Shown in pieces: positions 1 to 5,932 of a stretch of 6,799 nt of DNA (position 1 is the first letter of the stretch; every line of letters begins with the position of its first letter). This stretch comes from Burkholderiales bacterium (GTDB taxonomy: Bacteria; Pseudomonadota; Gammaproteobacteria; Burkholderiales; Burkholderiaceae_C). The notes beneath the pieces are model-generated. The model was not told where the DNA came from, searched no databases, and was given only the letters and a program-made list of their open reading frames with translations. Where the stretch lies: the NCBI GenBank assembly GCA_005793295.1, contig SXSX01000002.1, forward strand, positions 1 through 6,799. The letters run 5' to 3'. Position numbers and translations under genes: made by a program.

Positions 1-13
1 ATAACCATCTTAG

Positions 14-1318
14 TTACACGGGTTCAGGCGGAGTCACGCGAACCGCCAAGACTTTATCGATGCGTCTGTGGTCTAAATCAACCACTTCAAAACGCCAATT
101 TTGGCAACTGATACGCTCTCCCACGCTAGGCAAGTGCCCCGAGATAGACATCAGCAAACCCGCCAAAGTGTTGTAACGGCCCCGGTCTTCGGCAGGAAGA
201 TCTTCCATGTCGAGGCGAGATTTCAGCTCGCCCAAAGGCATCACGCCGTCGAGCAGCCACGAGCCATCGTCTCGCTCTGTAGCCCATGCGTCTGTGAGCG
301 CTCCGTATTGCAACTCACCCGTAATCGCTTCGAGTAAATCTCGCGGAGTCAGCAAACCCTGGACCACACCGTATTCATCCACCACGAAGACCAAACGGCC
401 CGCAGCCAATCGAAACTGTTCCAGCAATTCCATGCCACTGAGGGTTTCTGGAACAAACACCGCCGGTGTTAAATGGGAATCGATCACTTCATCGGGCTGC
501 GCACTCAAATCCAATAAGCGGGCTACGCTGATGATGCCCACCACATCGTCTAAGGAATTGCGACACACGGGATACCACGAGTGCGCACCCTTGCCACCGC
601 CTGCACTGGCCAAGGACAAGCACAGACCCACGGTACTGCGGGCCTCGAGCCACTGCACGTCCGTGCGTGGGGTCATGAGCGAGGTTAACGGTCGCTCGTC
701 CAAACGAAATACGTTTTGCACCATTTGGTGTTCGTGTTCTTCAATCACACCGGCATCTACACCCTCTTCTAAGCTGGCGGTGATTTCTTCTTCTGTCACT
801 GCGCGTGAGGCATTGGTGTCAATACGCAAGAGTTTGAGGGTGGCAGCCGTCGTGCCAGAAAGCAAGCGAACAAAAGGTTTAGCCGCTTTGGCTAACCACA
901 GCATGGGCCGCGCGACCCAACAGGCCACCCGCTCTGGGTGCAATTGGCCAATGCGCTTAGGAACCAGTTCGCCAAAAATTATCGTGGTGAACGTAATAGC
1001 GGTCACAACCAGCCCCGTAGCCGTGATGGCGGCGGCTGTGTCAGCCATACCCCAGCCTTGCAAGGCCGCTGCGACCCCACCGCTAAAGGCGGACTCACCC
1101 ACAATTCCGTTGAGTACGCCAATCGACGTAATACCGACCTGCACGGTGGACAAAAACTGGTTGGGGTTTCCCAATAGTTCCAAGGCCGCTTCAGCCCCTT
1201 TGTCCCCCGCCTCCATCAAGGCGGCCAAGCGCGCTTTTCGGCTCCCGGCCAAGGCCAATTCAGACATCGCAAAAACGCCGTTGAGGAGCGTTAAAAAAAC
1301 AATCAGCAGCAATTCCAT
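14..1318 (-). CDS. CorC/HlyC-type CNNM transmembrane protein with CBS domains (hemolysin family)
   Basis: A 434-residue protein with the full layout of the family often annotated 'hemolysin' or CorC. The first part is a DUF21/CNNM membrane domain (about residues 1-165): hydrophobic helix 1-17, then AMSELAL at 17-23, FLSTVQVGIT at 55-64, a hydrophobic stretch near 95-115 and the signature GELVPKRIG at 116-124. A linker follows with TEEEI (175-179) and EEGVDAGVIEEHE. A CBS pair then starts at MTPRTDV (215-221) and ends around FVVDEYGVVQGLLTPRDLLE. A C-terminal CorC_HlyC domain runs from about 345 to 430. Relatives are inner-membrane proteins implicated in Mg2+/Co2+ export or Mg2+ homeostasis; a true haemolysin role is unlikely. 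The ATG at 1318 is chosen because the N-terminal helix aligns with the family start, although no clear Shine-Dalgarno precedes it. It is divergent from apaH with a 15-base gap. Transported ion is inferred, not shown. Confidence 0.93.
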   Translation of the reverse strand: MELLLIVFLTLLNGVFAMSELALAGSRKARLAALMEAGDKGAEAALELLGNPNQFLSTVQVGITSIGVLNGIVGESAFSGGVAAALQGWGMADTAAAITATGLVVTAITFTTIIFGELVPKRIGQLHPERVACWVARPMLWLAKAAKPFVRLLSGTTAATLKLLRIDTNASRAVTEEEITASLEEGVDAGVIEEHEHQMVQNVFRLDERPLTSLMTPRTDVQWLEARSTVGLCLSLASAGGGKGAHSWYPVCRNSLDDVVGIISVARLLDLSAQPDEVIDSHLTPAVFVPETLSGMELLEQFRLAAGRLVFVVDEYGVVQGLLTPRDLLEAITGELQYGALTDAWATERDDGSWLLDGVMPLGELKSRLDMEDLPAEDRGRYNTLAGLLMSISGHLPSVGERISCQNWRFEVVDLDHRRIDKVLAVRVTPPEPV

Positions 1319-1333
1319 GGATCTGGGGCGAAA

Positions 1334-2188
1334 ATGAACACCATGGCACTTTACTTGATTGGCGACGTCCAGGGCTGCGACCGTGCGCTGGAGCGCTTAC
1401 TAGACACGGTTTCTTTCTCCAAAAGCCGCGACACACTCTACTTTTTAGGCGATTTGGTTAACCGCGGGCCGGATTCTGCGGGTGTACTACGGCGTTTGAT
1501 GGCTTTAGGGGATGCTGCGCAGTGCGTTTTGGGAAACCACGATTTGCACTTGCTGGCGGTGGCTTACGGTGTTCGACCAGCGCATCGCAGCGATACCTTG
1601 GCTTCGGTGTTAGATGTCAGCGACCGCAGCGCGATGCTGGAATGGCTTCAACAGCAAGCCATGGCGCTGCAAATTCAGCAAGCCGGACACACCTTGCTGA
1701 TGGTCCATGCGGGTGTCTTGCCCCAATGGAGTTCGGCAACCGCGATGGCGCTTGCTGGTGAGGTAGAAGCGGTGTTACGCAGCACCGATCTCATCGATTT
1801 TTTACACCACATGTACGGCAGTACGCCCACCGCGTGGAGCGATGAACTAACAGGCGCGGACCGATTGCGAGTGATTGTGAATGCACTCACGCGCATGCGG
1901 TTTTGCAACGCAAAAGGAGAGATGGAGTTCACCAGCAAGGAAGCGGCCAGTGGCGCACCCGCTGGGTTTATGCCGTGGTTTGACGTTCCTGGACGGCAAA
2001 CCGCCCAAGACACCATCGCCTTTGGCCACTGGTCTACGTTGGGTAAGTTAAACCGCAATGACGTCTTTGCCCTTGATACCGGATGCGTGTGGGGCGGTTG
2101 CTTGAGCGCCCTGCGCTTAGACGGCCTGGGCCCTGATCAGCGCTGGGCTCACCAAATGTTTGAGGTTAAGTGCGATTCGGCACGCTGA
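1334..2188 (+). CDS. apaH: Symmetrical bis(5'-nucleosyl)-tetraphosphatase (diadenosine tetraphosphatase)
   Basis: A 284-residue cytoplasmic enzyme that splits Ap4A into two ADP, removing dinucleoside polyphosphates made by aminoacyl-tRNA synthetases under stress; ApaH also removes Np4 caps from RNA in E. coli. All metallophosphatase (PPP-type) motifs are visible in order: IGDVQGC (9-15), LGDLVNRGPDS (38-48), GNHDLHLLA (67-75), VHAGVLPQW (124-132), TRMRFC (186-191) and FGHWSTLG (230-237), then the ApaH-type ending LDTGCVWGG (247-255). The first motif has Gln where E. coli has His (GDVHGC); I recall Gln in other ApaH proteins, so I read it as a variant and not damage. Length matches the family. 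ATG 1334 is preferred because GGGG sits 5 bases upstream; an ATG three codons in (1343) is the alternative and aligns with the E. coli start. Confidence 0.97.
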   Translation: MNTMALYLIGDVQGCDRALERLLDTVSFSKSRDTLYFLGDLVNRGPDSAGVLRRLMALGDAAQCVLGNHDLHLLAVAYGVRPAHRSDTLASVLDVSDRSAMLEWLQQQAMALQIQQAGHTLLMVHAGVLPQWSSATAMALAGEVEAVLRSTDLIDFLHHMYGSTPTAWSDELTGADRLRVIVNALTRMRFCNAKGEMEFTSKEAASGAPAGFMPWFDVPGRQTAQDTIAFGHWSTLGKLNRNDVFALDTGCVWGGCLSALRLDGLGPDQRWAHQMFEVKCDSAR

Positions 2189-2221
2189 TACTCGATCTAA
2201 AGCATTCAAGCGCATATCTGA

Positions 2222-2557
2222 TCAGGCAGTAGCCAGGAGAAGATGCCCAATTTCAGACTTTGCTGGTCGAACTTGAATCTCAATGTCGTAGCCCAATCGG
2301 ATGAGACAGTCCATCAACTTACGCTCAGAGAGGTTGTTGAAGTCCCCACGCATCATGTCGGACACCTTAGGCTGGCTAATGCCCATACGTTTTGCGGCTT
2401 CCATTTGAGTCAATTCAAGGCCTCGCATGGCTTTTCTTATCTCGACTACCAAGCCAGTTTTGATTTTTTGCTTTTCAGCATCGGGCACTTCAAGGTCGGC
2501 AAATACGTTGCCAGAACCACGATGTACTTCCATTCCTTCTACCAGTCGAGTTTTCAT
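2222..2557 (-). CDS. HigA-type antitoxin, Xre-family helix-turn-helix protein
   Basis: A 111-residue DNA-binding protein. The HTH_3/Xre domain covers about residues 38-90; its core LTQMEAAKRMGISQPKVSD (49-67) has the typical turn between helices 2 and 3. An N-terminal segment of about 35 residues is not recognised and could be the part that binds the toxin. The family (COG5606-like antitoxins) neutralises a RelE/HigB-like nuclease and represses its own promoter. It is the second gene of the pair: its ATG overlaps the toxin stop as ATGA (2554-2557), implying translational coupling. It also has its own strong Shine-Dalgarno, AAGGAG, 8 bases upstream. Base composition is clearly AT-richer than the flanking housekeeping genes, which suggests acquisition as a module. 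Toxin-first order is the usual HigBA arrangement. The antitoxin role is inferred from partner and family. Confidence 0.88.
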   Translation of the reverse strand: MKTRLVEGMEVHRGSGNVFADLEVPDAEKQKIKTGLVVEIRKAMRGLELTQMEAAKRMGISQPKVSDMMRGDFNNLSERKLMDCLIRLGYDIEIQVRPAKSEIGHLLLATA

Positions 2558-2916
2558 TTTCGCAACTCCTTTACGAACGTTTCGGCAATTTTTAACCGCG
2601 CGTGAATGATGTCCATATCTTCTTTCGGCGTAGCGATGCCACGCTTACTTTTCTTTTGAAAACAGTGAAGAACAAATACTGCCTCAACAAACTTTACGGT
2701 ATAGACGGCACGGTAAGTACCACCGATATCATCTTCCAACACCTCAAGCACGCCAGCACCACCAAAGCCCTTAAGTACTTTGGCCGCATCGTGCTTGTCG
2801 CCCGCTTGCGCCAAAGACAAAGCAAAGCCAAAAAACCGCCGAACATCTGTAGGTAAGTCCAACAAGTCTTTGTGGCTACTACCAATCCATTCAAGCGGCT
2901 TTTCTTTAGATGGCAT
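2554..2916 (-). CDS. RelE/HigB-type toxin (phage Gp49-like family)
   Basis: A 120-residue small basic protein of the Gp49-like/HigB family (PF05973 by recall), whose members are ribosome-dependent mRNA interferases. Visible family marks: KPLEWIGSSHKDLLDLP near the N-terminus (6-22), a helical VRRFFGFALSLAQAG (25-39), GVLEVLEDD then TYRAVYTVKF (67-76), and the conserved ending FVLHCFQKKSKRG (81-93), followed by a C-terminal helix. No disruption is seen, so the toxin looks intact. The frame stays open upstream to an ATG at 2958, but I choose 2916: this gives the family's N-terminus, and a near-consensus promoter (-35 at 2946-2951, -10 at 2923-2928) lies inside the extra segment. With that promoter the mRNA would begin at or next to the ATG, so translation would be leaderless. 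Its stop overlaps the antitoxin start by 4 bases. Confidence 0.87.
   Translation of the reverse strand: MPSKEKPLEWIGSSHKDLLDLPTDVRRFFGFALSLAQAGDKHDAAKVLKGFGGAGVLEVLEDDIGGTYRAVYTVKFVEAVFVLHCFQKKSKRGIATPKEDMDIIHARLKIAETFVKELRK
2566..2571 (-). promoter_or_regulatory. Strong Shine-Dalgarno of the antitoxin gene
   Basis: The minus strand reads AAGGAG followed 8 bases later by the antitoxin ATG (2557). It lies inside the 3' end of the toxin gene. It contrasts with the toxin, which has no ribosome binding site after its predicted transcription start. Such asymmetry would favour antitoxin synthesis over toxin synthesis from one transcript (inference). Confidence 0.8.
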
Positions 2917-2922
2917 CAATAG

Positions 2923-2951
2923 AATATACATTAACTGGTATAAATCGTCAA
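2923..2951 (-). promoter_or_regulatory. Sigma70-type promoter of the toxin-antitoxin operon
   Basis: On the minus strand TTGACG (2951-2946, 5 of 6 matches to TTGACA) is followed after exactly 17 bases by TATATT (2928-2923, 5 of 6 matches to TATAAT). The toxin ATG starts 6 bases after the -10 hexamer, where transcription would be expected to begin, so the transcript should be leaderless or nearly so. The match and spacing are the best seen in the window. It lies in the short gap after the RIO kinase gene, so the pair has its own promoter and need not rely on read-through. Confidence 0.75.
2925..2942. promoter_or_regulatory. Candidate antitoxin operator (inverted repeat TATAC-N8-GTATA)
   Basis: The plus strand reads TATAC, then 8 bases, then GTATA: a perfect 5-bp inverted repeat. 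It occupies the spacer between the -35 and -10 boxes and overlaps most of the -10 hexamer of the toxin-antitoxin promoter. A dimeric Xre antitoxin bound there would block RNA polymerase, as in known type II autoregulation. The site is short and AT-rich, so chance is possible; the position is the main support. Confidence 0.45.
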
Positions 2952-3004
2952 TATGCACTTTTGCGCTCTATCGGCGGCGCATTGCACATGACGAAGGTGC
3001 AGCG

Positions 3005-3877
3005 CTAAACCCCCATCCGCAACCTGCGGGCCGCTTCTTCAGCCTGCGCATCATCAATTTCACGCAAGATCCCTTGCATATCCACGTCGGCATGGGCGCG
3101 GTCAAAAAGACCAGTTAGCGAGGTGTCGTTAGTGAGGAGTCCGGCTTGGTACAGGTTCCACATTTCGGGACCATACTGGGTGGTCCGAAGCGATGGCGCA
3201 AACTGCCCAAAAAAATCACGCAGGTTGGCGACATCGCGCATCAACATGCGTTGGGCGTGGTTGTTGCCTGCAGCGTCAACAGCTTGCGGCAGGTCAATAA
3301 TCACGGGGAAATCGATACCGGCTGGCTGACCCGCCACATCACTGTGTGCCAACAAAATATTGAACTCTGACAAGTCACCATGAACGACGCCGGCGCATAA
3401 CATGCGCACGACTTCAGTAATTAAAGTGGCATGGTGGGCAAGCGCTTGTTGGGGTGTAAACGCCACATCGTTTAAGCGCGGTGCGGCGTCGCCGTTGGCG
3501 TCGGTCACGAGTTCCATCAGCAACACGCCGTCACAAAAGTTATATGGCTGCGGTACGCGCACACCTGCATCCGCAAGGCGGTAAAGCGCATCGACTTCGG
3601 CACTCTGCCACGCAGCTTCTTGCTCTTGGCGACCGAACTTGCTGCCTTTGGCAATCGCCCGCGCTGAACGTGAATTTTTGACTTTGCGGTTTTCGGTGTA
3701 GTCCACCGCTTGGCGAAAACTGCGGTTGGTAGCTTCTTTGTAGATCTTGGCGCACAAGGTTTCGTCACCGCGGCGCACCACATAAACCATGGCTTCTTTG
3801 CCACTCATGAGCTGGCGCACCACGCTGTCAATCAGCCCCTCTTCCACCAAGCTTTGTAGGCGCGGTGGTGCTTTCAT
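3005..3877 (-). CDS. RIO1-family serine/threonine protein kinase (bacterial RIO kinase)
   Basis: A 290-residue cytoplasmic protein with the RIO kinase catalytic set. The ATP-binding segment MSGKEAMVYVV is at 24-34, in place of the glycine-rich loop. The phosphate-anchoring lysine is probably K44 in CAKIYK. The catalytic loop is HGDLSEFNIL (166-175), with D168 and N173. The metal-binding segment is IIDLPQAVD (193-201), with D195, equivalent to the DFG motif. The basic stretch NRKVKNSRSARAIAKGSKFG (63-82) resembles the RIO1 flexible loop. These residues are all present, so the kinase should be active. RIO1 acts in ribosome maturation in archaea and eukaryotes; the role of bacterial members is poorly known and the substrate cannot be read from sequence. 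It starts 9 bases after the stop of the EamA gene with no good Shine-Dalgarno, so coupled translation is likely and it may be the last gene of the riboswitch-led operon. Confidence 0.92.
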   Translation of the reverse strand: MKAPPRLQSLVEEGLIDSVVRQLMSGKEAMVYVVRRGDETLCAKIYKEATNRSFRQAVDYTENRKVKNSRSARAIAKGSKFGRQEQEAAWQSAEVDALYRLADAGVRVPQPYNFCDGVLLMELVTDANGDAAPRLNDVAFTPQQALAHHATLITEVVRMLCAGVVHGDLSEFNILLAHSDVAGQPAGIDFPVIIDLPQAVDAAGNNHAQRMLMRDVANLRDFFGQFAPSLRTTQYGPEMWNLYQAGLLTNDTSLTGLFDRAHADVDMQGILREIDDAQAEEAARRLRMGV

Positions 3878-3886
3878 AGAGAGTTT

Positions 3887-4762
3887 TTAAGCTGATACAA
3901 GCTTACGTCCGTTCCAAGTGGTTAAGCCAATTCCCAAAAGTATCAATGCACCGCCCCAATACACACCGACCACCGGAATTTCACCATGCACCAACCACAC
4001 CCACAACGGGTTCAGTACGGCATCGGCCATGGTGATCACCACCATTTGCACCGCTCCTACGCTACGTGCACCGCGCATGTATAACACCAAGGGTAAAGCC
4101 AATTGAACCGCACCCATCAAGAGCAACAAGGCCACGCTTTGAAGGGGCAGCGCAACGAGCAGGCCTGACGCAGCAACCAAGCCAAATACGCCCAAGCCAC
4201 CCAAGAGCATGGCAGGCTCCATGTCCAAGGCTTTGTAGCGGCGCAAGGAGACGCTTTGAAGTGCAAAGCAAAACGCGACGCCTAAACCAATCAACGTTCC
4301 CCAGTAACCATTAATGGACGCTTCTCCCTCGCCCAAAGCAATGACGGTCGCACCGCCCAAAGCCAAAAGTACCGCAACATAAAAGACAGGCTGGGTTTTT
4401 TCGCCTAACCAAACCCGGGCCAATACACCGGCAAACAAACCGGAAGTAGCGCCCAAACAGGAAACTGCGGCTACGCTGCTCAGGTTCATCGCAACGATGT
4501 ACAGCGAAGAACCTAAAGCAAATGCACCCGCAGAAATGAGGATGGCCGTGGGCTCACTGCGACGAAACAAGGCGATAGTTTCGCCCCGGTAGTGCCATAG
4601 CGTCCAAACAAGAATGGCCACGCCCATGCCCAAGCCCCGGTAGGCATTGAAGGTCCAAGGTTGTACACCCGGTAACCAACGCACGAATACGCCGCTCAAA
4701 CTCCAAAAGAGCGTTGCACCGGCAACCAGGAGCAGGCCTTTGGCAGATGAAGTGGTTTGCAT
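3887..4762 (-). CDS. EamA/DMT-superfamily ten-helix transporter
   Basis: A 291-residue inner-membrane protein made of two EamA repeats (about 9-143 and 155-285), each with about five hydrophobic helices. Family marks are the first helix with GATLFWSLSGVFVRW (15-29), WLGEKTQPVFYVAVLLALGG (118-137) closing repeat one, and LNPLWVWLVHGEIP (250-263) closing repeat two, with a Lys/Arg-containing short tail. DMT members export or import amino acids, amines and other small metabolites; the substrate cannot be told from sequence. The frame is open further upstream, but the ATG at 4762 is preferred because the protein then begins directly with helix 1 and the ATG overlaps the stop of the methyltransferase gene as TAATG. 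That overlap implies coupled translation and shared control. Context suggests a substrate linked to methionine, homocysteine or betaine (inference only). Confidence 0.92.
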   Translation of the reverse strand: MQTTSSAKGLLLVAGATLFWSLSGVFVRWLPGVQPWTFNAYRGLGMGVAILVWTLWHYRGETIALFRRSEPTAILISAGAFALGSSLYIVAMNLSSVAAVSCLGATSGLFAGVLARVWLGEKTQPVFYVAVLLALGGATVIALGEGEASINGYWGTLIGLGVAFCFALQSVSLRRYKALDMEPAMLLGGLGVFGLVAASGLLVALPLQSVALLLLMGAVQLALPLVLYMRGARSVGAVQMVVITMADAVLNPLWVWLVHGEIPVVGVYWGGALILLGIGLTTWNGRKLVSA

Positions 4763-5850
4763 TATTCGCGCCGACTGCGCCCGCCGCGTCCACGCGACAG
4801 GTTGGCCCCGGGGGCTGCGCCACCGAGTCGGCTTTGCTCGCCGCCCCATTGCGCCCGCGCACCGGTTGATACCTCGCCGAGTTGGCTCAAGATGGCTTCG
4901 AGCGTAGGGCTTGGCGACTTGGTGTGCGACTCCAAAGCATCGCGCATGGCCCGTAAGTGCTTGGCACTGGTTCCGCAGCAACCGCCAATAATGCGGGCGC
5001 CAGCGTCAAATGCCATACGGGCGTAGAGGGCCATGATTTCAGGGGTGCCGTTATAGCAAATGGCACCGTCAACGTACTGAGGAATACCGCAATTGCCTTT
5101 GGCAACCAAAACCACATCCGGCCCCATCGCCTCCGCTAGGTTGTGAATACAGGCGACCACTTCGGATGCGCCCACGCCGCAGTTGGTTCCGCATGCGGCC
5201 AAGCGGGGGCTGAGTGATTTCTCAATGCCTGAAAAATCACTCGGAGAAATTCCCATCATGGTTCGACCATTGGTATCAAAGCTGAGCGTGCAAACAAGGG
5301 GCAAGCCAGCAACAGATGCTCCGGCAACAGCCGCTTCGACTTCTTCACGGGAAGACATGGTTTCAATCCACAAAACATCAACACCGCCTGCGGCCAGCGC
5401 CAAGGCTTGTTCGGCAAAAGCGGCCTTGGCTTGGTCAAAGGTCAGCGTTCCAATCGGTTCCATGATTTCACCGGTCGGGCCCATGCTGCCCGCAACCGCA
5501 ATTTCACGTCCGCTGGCATCTGCAACGGCTCTCGCAATACGGGCAGCAGCTTGGTTGAGCTCCGCCATGCGACCTTGGGCTTGGTGCAGCTTTAAACGGT
5601 AGACCGTGCCGCCAAACGTATTGGTCAAAATAATATCGGCGCCCGCATCCACAAAGCTTTTATGCAAGTTAGCGATCCGGTCTGGGTACTCGGTGTTCCA
5701 CAACTCCGGCGCGTCGCCTGACATCAAACCCACATCAAATAAATTGCTGCCCGTAGCCCCATCGGCCAACAGCCAAGGGCGCGTTGCCAAGAGGTGGGTA
5801 AAGCGGTTAGAGGAAGGATCTGCGGGCAAAGAGGATGCTACGACGTTCAA
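4762..5850 (-). CDS. Betaine-homocysteine S-methyltransferase-like enzyme (homocysteine S-methyltransferase family)
   Basis: A cytoplasmic zinc enzyme of the pfam02574 family that methylates homocysteine to methionine. Using the TTG start at 5850 it has 362 residues. Motifs: LLADGATGSNLF (27-38), SGDAPELWN (44-52), LTNTFGG (75-81), GSMGPTGEIMEPIG (121-134), and the three zinc-binding cysteines in GTNCG (C224) and IIGGCCGT (C291, C292). It resembles the proteobacterial betaine-dependent type more than the folate/cobalamin MetH N-terminal domain, and betA lies next to it, so betaine is the likely methyl donor; other donors such as S-methylmethionine are not excluded. After residue 306 there is a non-catalytic tail of about 55 residues ending in an Arg/Gly-rich run. 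The frame is open to a GTG at 5910, but that codon lies in a predicted regulatory hairpin and lacks a ribosome binding site; TTG 5850 has GGAG 6 bases upstream. An SAH riboswitch precedes it. Confidence 0.9.
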   Translation of the reverse strand: MNVVASSLPADPSSNRFTHLLATRPWLLADGATGSNLFDVGLMSGDAPELWNTEYPDRIANLHKSFVDAGADIILTNTFGGTVYRLKLHQAQGRMAELNQAAARIARAVADASGREIAVAGSMGPTGEIMEPIGTLTFDQAKAAFAEQALALAAGGVDVLWIETMSSREEVEAAVAGASVAGLPLVCTLSFDTNGRTMMGISPSDFSGIEKSLSPRLAACGTNCGVGASEVVACIHNLAEAMGPDVVLVAKGNCGIPQYVDGAICYNGTPEIMALYARMAFDAGARIIGGCCGTSAKHLRAMRDALESHTKSPSPTLEAILSQLGEVSTGARAQWGGEQSRLGGAAPGANLSRGRGGRSRRE

Positions 5851-5856
5851 GGTGTG

Positions 5857-5860
5857 CTCC
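5857..5860 (-). promoter_or_regulatory. Shine-Dalgarno deciding the TTG start of the methyltransferase gene
   Basis: The minus strand has CGGAGC, with GGAG at 5860-5857, 6 bases before TTG 5850. No ATG lies between the riboswitch and the first conserved motif, and the upstream in-frame GTG (5910) has no comparable site. A run of seven T on the minus strand (5868-5862) lies immediately before it and would keep it unstructured or act in termination. Confidence 0.55.
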
Positions 5861-5876
5861 GAAAAAAATATAGGGG

Positions 5877-5932
5877 CCACGCCTTCGCGATGAGAACATA
5901 CAGAGCTCACCGCACGATTGGCGTGGGTGAGC
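5877..5932 (-). promoter_or_regulatory. Putative riboswitch expression platform with competing hairpins
   Basis: Downstream of the aptamer the minus strand can fold in mutually exclusive ways. Hairpin A pairs GCTCACC (5932-5926), which overlaps the 3' strand of the aptamer pseudoknot, with GGTGAGC (5911-5905); inside it CACG (5925-5922) pairs with CGTG (5916-5913). Hairpin B pairs TGCGGTGAG (5914-5906) with CTCATCGCG (5894-5886), 9 bp including two G-U pairs, and may be extended by CCACGCC (5926-5920) with GGCGTGG (5883-5877). Eight bases later comes a T7 tract (5868-5862). Hairpin A cannot coexist with the pseudoknot or with hairpin B. The folds were found by hand; which state is on or off is not determined. 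Confidence 0.5.

Noticed and set aside
207..1337. Long open frame (376 codons) on the plus strand, antisense to the CorC-type gene, ending with a stop that overlaps the apaH ATG
   Set aside because: The translation is Ser/Thr-rich with no recognisable domain, and the opposite strand encodes a complete, well-conserved protein. It is a shadow frame of a codon-biased gene.
2189..2221. Convergent gap between apaH and the antitoxin gene searched for a shared terminator
   Set aside because: Only an 8-bp palindrome CTGATCAG (2218-2225) is present, with no stable stem or T run. No terminator can be supported.
2977..3005. Imperfect hairpin just after the RIO kinase stop (GCGC-TGCAC pairing with GTGCA-AT-GCGC) as an intrinsic terminator
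   Set aside because: It has a 2-base bulge and no T tract follows, so it does not meet the usual intrinsic terminator pattern. It may still slow polymerase.
4763..4981. N-terminal extension of the EamA transporter frame upstream of 4762
   Set aside because: The extra 73 residues are Arg-rich, non-hydrophobic and overlap the methyltransferase coding region in another frame. The TAATG junction at 4762 gives the family's normal start.
5862..5868. T7 tract on the minus strand as a classic intrinsic terminator before the methyltransferase
   Set aside because: The nearest stem ends 8 bases before the T7 run, and a Shine-Dalgarno follows immediately. I keep it only as part of the possible riboswitch platform.
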